This document shows positions 26,298 to 34,673 of a stretch of DNA of 64,000 nt, piece by piece. Positions within the stretch are counted from its first letter, which is position 1, and each line of letters opens with the position of its first letter. The stretch is taken from the NCBI GenBank assembly GCA_044223995.1, contig JBGALE010000003.1, positions 248,001-312,000 on the forward strand. The letters are read 5' to 3'. Made by a program: the position numbers and the translations under genes. This stretch comes from JACMLD01 sp044223995 (GTDB lineage Bacteria; Bacteroidota; Bacteroidia; Chitinophagales; Chitinophagaceae). The notes under the pieces were generated by a model. That model was not told the origin of the DNA. It made no database searches and saw nothing but the letters and a program-made list of their open reading frames with translations.

Positions 26298-27347
26298 TTG
26301 CTACGCTATATTACACGCAAAATATTCTACGGGCTGCTGGTGATGCTCGGCGTTGTAGTATTGGTATTTTTTCTTTTCCAGGGTTTTGGTGATCCCACCC
26401 GGCTGATCATGGGACAGCGTGCTGATGCAGCTACGCAGGAAAATATCCGGAAGGAGCTGCACCTTGATCAACCTTTGTATAAACAGTTTTTTTACTACCT
26501 GAAAGATATTTCACCAGTCAGCATACATACCCGGGAAGAGATTGAGCAAAAACACCTGCGCGGTATTTTCATTGGCGGCGATAATAAGTTTGCCGTGAAG
26601 GTTCCCTATCTCCGCCGATCCTATCAAACCAAAAAGGAAGTCTGGACAATATTGATGGAAGCATTACCGGGCACACTGCTGCTGGCGTTTGCCGCGATGT
26701 TATTTGCTACCGTGGCAGGAATTTTCCTCGGTGTAACGGCAGCCGTTAAAAAAGATACCTGGATGGATTCGACGGCTATTGTCAGTAGTATTGTTGGCAT
26801 TTCCGCACCTTCTTTCTTCATGGGAATTATAATTGCCTACCTGTTTGGATTTGTATTGAGCCATTACACAGGCCTTCATATGGCCGGCAGTTGGTTTGAT
26901 CTGGATGAAACTACCGGTGCGCCACGCCTGACTATCCAGAATTTGATATTGCCTGCTATTACACTGGGTATTCGTCCGCTGGCGATCATCACCCAACTGA
27001 CCAGGAGCGCAATGTTGGATGTATTGAACCAGGATTACATCCGCACTGCGTATGCAAAGGGGCTGAGCAAACGGCGAATCATCTGGAAACATGCGTTGCG
27101 CAATGCACTCAACCCGGTTATCACTGCCATTACCGGATGGTTTGCAGAATTGCTGGCCGGTGCTTTTTTTGTAGAATATATTTTCGGCTGGAAGGGAATT
27201 GGCAAGATTACAGTCGATGCATTGGAAAAACTCGATTTCCCGGTTGTCATGGGTTCGGTACTCATTAGCTCCGCCTTTTTTATTGTTATCAATATGCTGG
27301 CGGATGTATTGTATGGTTTCGTTGATCCCCGTGTCAGGGTGCAGTAG
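26298..27347 (+). CDS. ABC transporter permease, OppB/DppB family
   Basis: The 349-residue membrane protein is a peptide/nickel-type ABC permease. It has the first helix, IFYGLLVMLGVVVLVFFLF, a periplasmic loop (30-115), and the cytoplasmic EAA motif DYIRTAYAKGLSKRRIIWKHALRNAL that couples to the ATPase, followed by the GAFFVEYIFGWKGIG helix. The start is a TTG at 26298, preceded by AAGGA. It is needed because the family starts with the MLRYITRK basic segment. No oppC, ATPase or binding-protein gene is nearby. The partner subunits must be encoded elsewhere. Confidence 0.9.
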   Translation: MLRYITRKIFYGLLVMLGVVVLVFFLFQGFGDPTRLIMGQRADAATQENIRKELHLDQPLYKQFFYYLKDISPVSIHTREEIEQKHLRGIFIGGDNKFAVKVPYLRRSYQTKKEVWTILMEALPGTLLLAFAAMLFATVAGIFLGVTAAVKKDTWMDSTAIVSSIVGISAPSFFMGIIIAYLFGFVLSHYTGLHMAGSWFDLDETTGAPRLTIQNLILPAITLGIRPLAIITQLTRSAMLDVLNQDYIRTAYAKGLSKRRIIWKHALRNALNPVITAITGWFAELLAGAFFVEYIFGWKGIGKITVDALEKLDFPVVMGSVLISSAFFIVINMLADVLYGFVDPRVRVQ

Positions 27348-27428
27348 AACCGGCCGTAATGGTGTCTTCACTAATCAGATAAGCGTTGTACCGGGCACAA
27401 CATTCTACCAATGCCATCAACCAATCAC

Positions 27429-27436
27429 TATATTTG
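27429..27436 (+). promoter_or_regulatory. -7 element (TATATTTG) for the epimerase gene
   Basis: TATATTTG matches TAnnTTTG and lies 33 bases before the ATG at 27469. It supports that start over the long upstream frame that would overlap oppB. Confidence 0.45.
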
Positions 27437-27468
27437 AATTCTTATTGCTCATTTTAAAACCAGGCACC

Positions 27469-28326
27469 ATGAAGCGGCCACAATTACCTTTTTTTCTTAC
27501 AACAGTTTTGTTGCTGAGCATATCGTTTGCATTTGCGCAAAACAACAAGTCCATCAACCCTGAAAAAGACTGGAAGCTGGGTGTGGAGATGTACACTTTT
27601 CATGCTTTTAGCTTTACTGCTGCGCTCGACAAACTGGATTCAGCGAATATCAAATTCATAGAAGGTAACAGTTTTCAAAAGGCAGGGCCCGAGTTCAAAG
27701 ACTCACTGATCATGCAGTTGTCACCAGCAGGATTGGCCCGGCTGCGGCAGTTAATAGAAAAACGCGGGTTTCGAATGGAGTCCGTGTACATTGCCCCGGC
27801 ACCACGGATAGCAGACTGGGTGAAACAAATATCAATGGCGCATCAACTTGGTGCCAGTTTTGTGACTGCCGAGCCACCGGAAAACATGTGGGATGTGATT
27901 GATAGCATCGCAGGTGTATACCTGACCGGTGTGGCCATACACAATCATTGGAGAACGATGAGCCATTACTGGCATCCCGATACAGTGCTGGCAGCTATTA
28001 GGGGACATAAACATTTTGGTGCTTGTGTCGATTTGGGTCATTGGCCCAAGAGTGGCATTGAATCGATTTACGGTTTGAAAAAACTGGAAGGTCATATCAT
28101 TGCCGTACACCTCAAGGATGCGAATGCTTTCAATAATCTGCAGGCGAAAGATACAGTGGTGGGTAAGGGAGTCGTGGATTTCCCGGCTGTATTCACTGAA
28201 TTAAAACGCCAGGGTTTTAAGGGCAATATTTATATAGAACGCGATGCGGATCCCAAACCGAGCAATTTACCGGTAGTGATAGAGGAGAAAGCGTACTACT
28301 ATCAGCAGATAAAGAAATTGAAATAG
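27469..28326 (+). CDS. Secreted sugar phosphate isomerase/epimerase family protein
   Basis: This 285-residue protein has a signal peptide (MKRPQLPFFLTTVLLLSISFAFAQ) and the xylose-isomerase-like TIM barrel: LGVEMYTFHAFSFTAALDKL, a GNSFQKAGPEF strand end, and the C-terminal metal-site strands HFGACVDLGHWPKSG and IAVHLKDAN with NIYIERDADP. Conserved Glu, Asp, His and Glu positions for a metal are visible. In this family it may act on sugars in the periplasm. The ATG at 27469 gives an N-terminal signal and follows a TATATTTG promoter element. The substrate is unknown. Confidence 0.85.
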   Translation: MKRPQLPFFLTTVLLLSISFAFAQNNKSINPEKDWKLGVEMYTFHAFSFTAALDKLDSANIKFIEGNSFQKAGPEFKDSLIMQLSPAGLARLRQLIEKRGFRMESVYIAPAPRIADWVKQISMAHQLGASFVTAEPPENMWDVIDSIAGVYLTGVAIHNHWRTMSHYWHPDTVLAAIRGHKHFGACVDLGHWPKSGIESIYGLKKLEGHIIAVHLKDANAFNNLQAKDTVVGKGVVDFPAVFTELKRQGFKGNIYIERDADPKPSNLPVVIEEKAYYYQQIKKLK

Positions 28327-28330
28327 ATAT

Positions 28331-28370
28331 GCAAACCTGATCCCCTGCAGACATTTCGAAAAGGTTTGCT
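28331..28370. terminator. Bidirectional hairpin between convergent genes
   Basis: GCAAACCT (28331-28338) pairs with AGGTTTGC (28362-28369) around a 23-base loop, and T-rich tracts lie on the outer side of the plus strand. It sits between the convergent epimerase and SGNH genes, so it may stop transcription from either side. The long loop lowers confidence. Confidence 0.45.
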
Positions 28371-29329
28371 TATTGTTTTCCGTGAATCATGGGAAATATG
28401 TACTCATCCCTGATAATGGTGCTGAACTTTTTTGCACCGTTGCTATTCAAATGGTTCGGATCAGCAAAATCCGTAATCTTAATGCGACTGTCTTTTGTAA
28501 AATCAGCATATACAGTGTTATCGTATGATTTTGTAATGTAACGGATGAATTCATTTCTTTTCCCGACATAAACGCTATCATATTTGAGATAGATATTTGG
28601 CGACACGGGTGTGGTTATCAGCAAGACCCGTATATTTTTGCTTTTCAATGTAAGGATAAGGGATTCAACCAATTTTTTATTATTTGAAAAATAAGCGGGT
28701 GACATTAAACTGTTATTCCATCTTCGCATGCGCGTCTGCGCTTCCAACTCAAAACCGCTGGTATCGGATGGTATTTTCCTGGGTAGGAATCCATTACCGT
28801 TCAGTCCATTGGTTTGAAAGGGTATATTTATTTTTCTTTCTTTTATCATGCTCCGAAAAATATCCATGCAGGTGGATGGCCCCAGCAGCGCGAACAAACT
28901 GTATTTCTTAATATCTGTCTTTTTATGCAAGCCGTCTTCAATACCCCAATAGCGATCATAATAGTAAGAACGGAGTGGTATGTCTTCCACATCGAAGAAC
29001 AATGACAGGTAGCCAATAGGCAGCACGACTACTTTTAGTTGTTGTAACCGGGGCAGGTATTGAAGAATGATTTTATTGTCGTAATATAAAGGTTGTGCCG
29101 GGTGTGCGAGATTCAACGAAGGTTCATTAAAAACTGCGGGGTCCAGCGCATCCATGGCATGGGAATTACCCATAAAAAGAAGCTGCATTGACGCTGCTTT
29201 CCCGTCCAGCGCTTTTCGTTTAATGCTGTATGTTGTTTCTACTTTATCAAGGCAATATTCGCTTAACAAAAAAACAATCACCAATGGTAAAAGAAACAAG
29301 GAAAGCAGTTTAATAAATTTTGATGCCAT
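28370..29329 (-). CDS. SGNH/DltD-like acyl-transfer partner of the MBOAT protein
   Basis: The 319-residue protein has one N-terminal membrane helix (residues 8-24) and an extracytoplasmic domain. The block I serine motif LFMGNSHAMD (Ser56) and the ADPNH motif (Asp290, His293) near the C-terminus fit the SGNH hydrolase catalytic triad. Such proteins accept the acyl group from an MBOAT enzyme and pass it to an extracellular polymer, as AlgX/AlgJ, WssI or DltD do. The gene starts two bases after the MBOAT stop, so the two are translationally linked. The polymer is unknown. Confidence 0.85.
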   Translation of the reverse strand: MASKFIKLLSLFLLPLVIVFLLSEYCLDKVETTYSIKRKALDGKAASMQLLFMGNSHAMDALDPAVFNEPSLNLAHPAQPLYYDNKIILQYLPRLQQLKVVVLPIGYLSLFFDVEDIPLRSYYYDRYWGIEDGLHKKTDIKKYSLFALLGPSTCMDIFRSMIKERKINIPFQTNGLNGNGFLPRKIPSDTSGFELEAQTRMRRWNNSLMSPAYFSNNKKLVESLILTLKSKNIRVLLITTPVSPNIYLKYDSVYVGKRNEFIRYITKSYDNTVYADFTKDSRIKITDFADPNHLNSNGAKKFSTIIRDEYIFPMIHGKQ

Positions 29330-29331
29330 AC

Positions 29332-30774
29332 TTAAAATTGAAAATAAATAAAATCCCTTTTTTCAAATATGCCAAGTAGTACTATCAAAAGAATGATCAG
29401 GTAATAAATTCCCCAGCGCAGTATTCTCCCGGAGGGAAGGTAACTTCCATTGAAAGGGCGCTTTCTTATTATCACTTCTGTTATGTACAACCCGGTAATG
29501 AGTGCCAATGACAGGATTAGCATACTCTTTTCTACGCCCGGAATACCAACCAGGCTGGTATGATGTGCTATGCTGTGGTAAAAATCAGGAACAAGGGTGT
29601 AGTATTTTTTAATGACAAGTACAGCTTCGCCGATAGTGTTAGCCCTGAAAAAGGTCCAGGCAATGGTAATCAATGTGAACGTAACTACTATTTTAAATGC
29701 ATCGTAAAAGGGAGATGTCTCCCATTTCATGCCTTTGATGAATGATTGCCTGAACCTGCTGGTAACACGTTGCAGTAAAATGTAAATACCATTCAATGCG
29801 CCCCAGGCAATAAATGTCCAGTTGGCTCCGTGCCAAAGACCACTTAGCACAAAGACGATCATGATATTGAATATCCAACGTGGAAGATTAACTTTATTAC
29901 CACCCAGCGGGATATACAGGTAGTCCCTGAACCAGGATGACAATGAAATATGCCATCTCCGCCAAAACTCTGTAAAACTTTTTGACTGGTAAGGGAAATC
30001 GAAATTTCGCATCAGGGTAAATCCCATTATCCTGGCACTTCCTATGGCAATATCTGAATAGGCAGAAAAATCAGTATAAACCTGGAAGGCGAAAAATAAG
30101 GTGCCAACCAATAGTGCTACAGAAGAATATTGTGCAGGTGCACTGTATACCTGGTCAGTAACCATTGCCAGCCTGTCGGCAATCACCATCTTTTTAAAGA
30201 AACCCCAAAGTATTAGTCGTAAACCACTGGAAGCATTGTCGAAATCAAATGTCCTCCTTTCCCGAAACTGGTGCAACATATGCTGTGGTCTTTCTATTGG
30301 CCCGGCCACCAACTGGGGAAAGAACATGATGAAGAGTGCATAAATTCCAATATGCCGCTCGGCCTTCTGTTTTTTTCGGTACACTTCAATGGTATAAGCC
30401 ATGGCCTGGAATGTATGAAATGACAGGCCGATCGGTAATGCGACCGATAACACAGGTAAAATACCATGCAGCCGGAAATTATCCAAAAAGGAATGATAGT
30501 ATTTGAAGACGGCGAGTACCCCCAGGTTGGCCACAATGCTTGCTGTCAGCCAATATTTACGCGCCACACCTTCGGCACGTTCAATAAAGATGGCTGCAGT
30601 ATAATCGACAACAATCGTAAAAAGGAGTATAAAAATATATTTTGGAATAAATGCCATGTAGAAAATACAACTGGCTGCCAACAGCCATATCCACCGAAAG
30701 GAGTGGGGAAGGATGTAATACAACAGGACAACTGCCGGAAAAAATAACAGGAATGAAATGGATATAAATGACAT
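29332..30774 (-). CDS. MBOAT family O-acyltransferase (AlgI-like)
   Basis: The 480-residue integral membrane protein has the AlgI-type MBOAT pattern: WWHISLSS-like WRRWHISLSSWFRDYLYIPLGG (about 271-292) and the catalytic His315 in LSGLWHGANWTFIAWG. Many hydrophobic helices fill the rest. It moves acetyl groups from a cytosolic donor across the membrane for O-acetylation of an exported polysaccharide. The SGNH partner gene starts two bases after its stop. No glycosyltransferase genes are nearby, so the acceptor is unknown. The gene is divergent from the GldM-like gene. Confidence 0.93.
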   Translation of the reverse strand: MSFISISFLLFFPAVVLLYYILPHSFRWIWLLAASCIFYMAFIPKYIFILLFTIVVDYTAAIFIERAEGVARKYWLTASIVANLGVLAVFKYYHSFLDNFRLHGILPVLSVALPIGLSFHTFQAMAYTIEVYRKKQKAERHIGIYALFIMFFPQLVAGPIERPQHMLHQFRERRTFDFDNASSGLRLILWGFFKKMVIADRLAMVTDQVYSAPAQYSSVALLVGTLFFAFQVYTDFSAYSDIAIGSARIMGFTLMRNFDFPYQSKSFTEFWRRWHISLSSWFRDYLYIPLGGNKVNLPRWIFNIMIVFVLSGLWHGANWTFIAWGALNGIYILLQRVTSRFRQSFIKGMKWETSPFYDAFKIVVTFTLITIAWTFFRANTIGEAVLVIKKYYTLVPDFYHSIAHHTSLVGIPGVEKSMLILSLALITGLYITEVIIRKRPFNGSYLPSGRILRWGIYYLIILLIVLLGIFEKRDFIYFQF

Positions 30775-30960
30775 GAAGCTCGTGTCAATTTGTTAATCCC
30801 AAGCCAAAAGCAATGCTACAGAAACAAATTGATTAAAAATACAGAATTTTAAGCAAGAAGACTGTTTTCATCATTATTAGCTGCAACAAAGCGCCAATGC
30901 TGCTTTGTCCTTCGATGAATAAATAATCGGGATTTTCGTTTAACAATCATAAAGCTTATT

Positions 30961-31953
30961 ATGCGCAACCTGATAACAAATATGCTGCTGGCTGGCTTAT
31001 TTACCTTGCTGTTTTTGGGTTGTTCCAGCCATGACAATACCTTACAGCTTACTGCCATTAATGAAACACTTGTCAATGCTTGCCAAAATCAGGTAAGCAT
31101 TAATAATAACATATACAGTACGTTCATAGACAAATCTAATGACGCTGTTTTCAAAAGTAAAGCTATGATCTGGCGCCCGCGGGCTGACCGCATTAAAATG
31201 ATTTCATCAGAAACGGTGAATTATATTGAAAAAATACTAAATGATTTTTTGCAAAGAAGTAAGCAAACAGTAGTTACTGACTCCATCATATTCGACAAAG
31301 ACAACTCGAGTTTACCAGATATAATTTTTTTCAAAGAGGGAAAAGCGAATGAGCTTATAGCAAAACTTCAGTCTTACAGGGCGAATATAACAAGTGCCAT
31401 TGACACAAGTGTATTCTTTGAAAATCCAACTGCTAAGAAATATTTTATAGCACGAATGGATGAATTTAATACTTCTTTGCCAGTATCATTTTTCATTGAA
31501 CATTATGTTATAAACAAAAATAGCTCTGCAAATAGTGATATTATATTTAAAGATTTAACGACTATTAAGGCAGTGATACTTCTCAATAAATTAAAATACG
31601 ATGTGCTGCTTTCAGAAAATGAGGTTATCTCGTATTTTAATGATATGTGTTCTGCGATGGTAGAATCGTACGAAAAATTCTCTGCAATCGTTTCTCTGAA
31701 CAGTTTCAACTTTAGAAGTGGCCAAACATTGTCGATTACTGCTGGAATGGGTACCTTTACATTTCAATGCAGACCAAAGATATCAATACAAGGAAAGGAA
31801 ATCCCGGTAAATGAGGATGGTGTAAGTATTTATTCTAAAAAAATATTCGCTAAACCAGGGCGGTACAATATTCCGGTAAAAATAGAATACATAAAACCAG
31901 ATGGGTCACCTGCCATTTTAATTCGAAATATTGAATACATCGTTTCAGAATAA
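30961..31953 (+). CDS. Orphan GldM-like lipoprotein
   Basis: The 330-residue product has a lipoprotein signal (LFLGCSSHD, lipidated Cys at about residue 21), then a helical section with FFIEHYVINKN and DLTTIKAVILLNKLKYDVLLSE. That matches the first soluble domain of the T9SS component GldM (LPTIAAVTLLxKxQNDVxxSE). The C-terminal 80 residues have IQGKEIPVNEDGVSIYSKK and PVKIEYIKPDGSP, like the second GldM domain. The protein lacks the usual TM anchor and the last two domains. The gene is AT-rich compared with neighbours and stands alone, with no gldK, gldL or gldN. Resemblance is by eye. Confidence 0.6.
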   Translation: MRNLITNMLLAGLFTLLFLGCSSHDNTLQLTAINETLVNACQNQVSINNNIYSTFIDKSNDAVFKSKAMIWRPRADRIKMISSETVNYIEKILNDFLQRSKQTVVTDSIIFDKDNSSLPDIIFFKEGKANELIAKLQSYRANITSAIDTSVFFENPTAKKYFIARMDEFNTSLPVSFFIEHYVINKNSSANSDIIFKDLTTIKAVILLNKLKYDVLLSENEVISYFNDMCSAMVESYEKFSAIVSLNSFNFRSGQTLSITAGMGTFTFQCRPKISIQGKEIPVNEDGVSIYSKKIFAKPGRYNIPVKIEYIKPDGSPAILIRNIEYIVSE

Positions 31954-31970
31954 TTCAATTTCTATTTCAG

Positions 31971-32528
31971 TTATTCAATCTTTAGTGGCGGGCCTACTAC
32001 TTCCATACCGTGTTTACGGGATAACTCTTTAAAATCTTTTTCAAAATTAGCGGTTACGTTTTTATTGATTTTACTCGCTTCATGGAAAAATTCTTCCATG
32101 GTGCCGGCCGGCTGGAATAATACCAACAGTTGCGCTTCCCCTTCATTTACCTTGGCAAAAGCATGTGGCACCATCCGCGGGCCAAAAGCGGAATCTCCTG
32201 CTTTTAGGTGAAAAGTTTCGTCACCCACTTTTACGATGAACTCACCTTTTTTTACAAAGAACCATTCGTCCTGTTCGTAGTGATAATGAAGACCAGGTCC
32301 GCCTTTCTCCATCCGGACAGTATCATAAATACAAAGGTTGCCATTGGTGTCTTTTCCCGACACTTTGCAGTCAAATTTTCCACCCATAAATAAAAGGGTA
32401 TCATCAAAACGATCCTTTCCGGCTTCTACCGTAAATCCCTTCTGTTTTTGTTGCATGGGAATATCTTTTTTGTCGACTGACAAAGCTGCTGCCACCAGTG
32501 GGAATTGCAAAAATAATCTTCGCTTCAT
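31971..32528 (-). CDS. Secreted cupin-domain protein
   Basis: The 185-residue protein has a short N-terminal signal-like start (MKRRLFLQFPLVAAALS, possibly Tat-like because of the Arg pair). The cupin domain has motif 1, GPGLHYHYEQDEWFFVKKGEF, with histidines and Glu that bind a metal, and motif 2, GDSAFGPRMVPHAFAKV. It ends with a helical tail (about 140-185). Function is probably a metal-dependent sugar or oxidation enzyme, or a sensor. The gene is convergent with the GldM-like gene, with a 17-base gap. Confidence 0.8.
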   Translation of the reverse strand: MKRRLFLQFPLVAAALSVDKKDIPMQQKQKGFTVEAGKDRFDDTLLFMGGKFDCKVSGKDTNGNLCIYDTVRMEKGGPGLHYHYEQDEWFFVKKGEFIVKVGDETFHLKAGDSAFGPRMVPHAFAKVNEGEAQLLVLFQPAGTMEEFFHEASKINKNVTANFEKDFKELSRKHGMEVVGPPLKIE

Positions 32529-32574
32529 GATTAGTGTTTTGGGTTGTTAAATTATGCAAATAGCAGGACACAGT

Positions 32575-32657
32575 TTCCAAATATCAAAAAACAAATACCA
32601 AATGCCAAAAGACAAATATCAAGAAGCAAATCCCAAATATCAAATTCCAAATAACTA
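32575..32657. repeat. AT-rich direct repeat in intergenic spacer
   Basis: Variants of CAAATACCAAATGCCAAA and CAAATATCAAG recur about six times with few G residues. It is low-complexity and not coding. It lies between the divergent cupin and DUF6340 genes, next to their promoter region. Confidence 0.55.
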
Positions 32658-32760
32658 ATCTTTAATTTCTGAACAGTGAGCTGCACCTTGCAATAAACTA
32701 CAAAGAACTACGTTAAATGACCGTATTTCTACCATATATCCTTGATAAAAATCCAAGATC

Positions 32761-33801
32761 ATGACAAAACTGATGTACCTGGCTGTCCTTGCTGTTGCCC
32801 TAAGCTCTTGCAGTTCAACCAACCTTGTTTTTATCAGTGTAAAAGAACCCGCCGCCGTTACCGTCCCCAATTATATTAAATCTGTTTCTATCGTCAACCG
32901 GAGCCTCGCCTCCAGGGAAAATAAAGTCATTGATGCCATCCACCAGGTAGTGTCGCTGGAAAGCGAAGGGCTGGTACTCCAGGGAGGGAATGCCTGTATC
33001 AATGGTTTGAACGACGAGCTCGTATCCAATAATCGTTTCGACAGGATTATCAAACTCGATTCTACAGAATTGCGTGCATTTGGCGTTGGTGTATTTCCGG
33101 CACCGTTAGACTGGTCACAGGTAGAAAAAATATGTCACGATACAAAAACAGATGCGCTGTTCGCACTCGAACTATTCGATACAGACACAAGACTCAGTTA
33201 CTCCTCTAATCCTGTTAACATCAATACAGCACTGGGGAGGATTTCCGCACCTGAACATCATGTAAATATGAATACCCTGGTAAAAACAGGCTGGCGTATG
33301 TATGATCCAAAAAGCAGGATCATTCTCGATGAATCTTATATATCCAAAGACCTCCAGTTTTCAGGAAAGGGAATTAACCCGGTAGTGGCTGCTGCCGCAT
33401 TGATTGGGAAAAAAGAAGCGGTGATCCAGGTAGGTAATACGGCTGGCCATATGTATGCCACCAAAATAGATCCTTACTGGATACGCGTAAGCAGGGATTA
33501 TTTTGTACGCGGCAGTGATAAGTTAGAGATGGCGAAGAGAAAAGCGCAAACAGGTAATTGGGATGACGCGGGTGATTTGTGGAAACAGGAAACCAATAAT
33601 TACAAACGTAAAATCGCAGGCAGGGCCTGTTACAATATGGCCATCATCAGTGAAATCAACGGTGATATCGACGGTGCTATTATATGGGCGCAAAAAGCTT
33701 ATGAAAATTACCGCGTGAAGATCGCGTTGCATTATGTCAATATCCTGCGCAACAGGAAGGTCAATAACGAACTGCTAACCTTACAGCAGGGCGGTAATTA
33801 A
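32761..33801 (+). CDS. DUF6340 family lipoprotein
   Basis: The 346-residue protein has a lipoprotein signal (VAVALSSCSSTNLV, lipidated Cys at about residue 17), then the family-like start SVKEPAAVTVPNYIKSVSIVNR. A central GVGVFPAPLDWSQVEKICHD block and a C-terminal TPR-like helical region (about 270-340: AKRKAQTGNWDDAGDLWKQE, ACYNMAIISEINGDIDGAI) follow. It resembles lipoproteins assigned to DUF6340 in Bacteroidota. It is probably anchored in the outer membrane and its function is unknown. It is monocistronic. Confidence 0.72.
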   Translation: MTKLMYLAVLAVALSSCSSTNLVFISVKEPAAVTVPNYIKSVSIVNRSLASRENKVIDAIHQVVSLESEGLVLQGGNACINGLNDELVSNNRFDRIIKLDSTELRAFGVGVFPAPLDWSQVEKICHDTKTDALFALELFDTDTRLSYSSNPVNINTALGRISAPEHHVNMNTLVKTGWRMYDPKSRIILDESYISKDLQFSGKGINPVVAAAALIGKKEAVIQVGNTAGHMYATKIDPYWIRVSRDYFVRGSDKLEMAKRKAQTGNWDDAGDLWKQETNNYKRKIAGRACYNMAIISEINGDIDGAIIWAQKAYENYRVKIALHYVNILRNRKVNNELLTLQQGGN

Positions 33802-33882
33802 ATCATCAGAGATTACATTTATTTTCTATTGTAACGGTCAACAGAAGCTCCGTGGGTTTCTGTTCAGGATTGCCTTTTTGAA

Positions 33883-34587
33883 TTATTTACCGGACAACTC
33901 ATTCAGGAGCACTGCCCAATCACTATCAGACTTCAGTTTTAATTTTTTTGCATCAATAATAGACTTAATCTGGGCAGCGTATTGTGGAAGTGCTTCCATC
34001 AAACCATTCTTATTCTTTTTGATTTCTACCATGTTTTTGTCGGCTGTATTGTAGATATACCATGATTCGGTATCAATAAATACTTTTTGCAAGGCACCCA
34101 GTTCCGTTCTTTCCTCGAGTAATTTTTTTGTCACAAATTTCAGTAGTAAAATTTTTCCGTCTACTACCACTTCATAAAAAGTCCGGCCATTGTTACCACC
34201 AATTGCAGGATAGCCACTCCGGAACAATACTGATTTTTGTTCATCGTCTTTGACATATTTGTAGCCGAACTCATGAACCGGCGCTGATTTATCCAGTTCC
34301 ATCTCCACACCATTTTCTGTATAGCTAACCTGGTGTGAATAGAGATTGTACCGGATGGGAACATCTTTTGCAGAACGGCCGTCATCGAGTGTGACATAGC
34401 CACTATGCATTTCATCGTGGTAATAGATCGTGCCCTTTACTATATATCCTTTATTGGTCCATTCGGCCCCCGCATCCTGTACAGATGTTTTCCAGGCAGG
34501 GCTTACCATTACACCTATTCTTTCCAGTTGTGCAAAACTGCTGCCTGCCAAAAAAAGGAAAGCGAAAATGGAAACAAGTAATTTCAT
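33883..34587 (-). CDS. Unknown secreted protein
   Basis: The 234-residue product has a clear signal peptide (MKLLVSIFAFLFLAGSSFAQ). The rest is a beta-rich domain (GTIYYHDEMHSGYVTLDDG, SYTENGVEMELDKSA, VVVDGKILLLKF) ending with a helical tail. I do not recognise a family. The longer frame starting at 34677 is rejected, since the signal only begins at 34587. It lies 86 bases downstream of the aldo/keto reductase gene on the same strand. Confidence 0.65.
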   Translation of the reverse strand: MKLLVSIFAFLFLAGSSFAQLERIGVMVSPAWKTSVQDAGAEWTNKGYIVKGTIYYHDEMHSGYVTLDDGRSAKDVPIRYNLYSHQVSYTENGVEMELDKSAPVHEFGYKYVKDDEQKSVLFRSGYPAIGGNNGRTFYEVVVDGKILLLKFVTKKLLEERTELGALQKVFIDTESWYIYNTADKNMVEIKKNKNGLMEALPQYAAQIKSIIDAKKLKLKSDSDWAVLLNELSGK

Positions 34588-34673
34588 ATAATAAGTTTGA
34601 TAATAAATATAACCCGATTTCCTGTTAACCGGAAATAAACCTTCCCCCAGCAAACAAGCTGTTGCAAAATTTG

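Noticed and set aside
26700..27371. A 223-residue frame on the minus strand over the OppB gene
   Set aside because: It is antisense to a recognised permease, has no domain and scattered His/Asn/Gln composition.
27199..27468. Upstream extension of the epimerase frame
   Set aside because: It overlaps oppB and the signal peptide starts at 27469, just after a TATATTTG element.
32575..32657. Possible CRISPR array
   Set aside because: Units are short, degenerate and lack spacers, and no cas genes are seen.
33840..33864. AACAGAA/TTCTGTT hairpin after the DUF6340 gene
   Set aside because: Seven weak pairs without a T-run; too weak to call.
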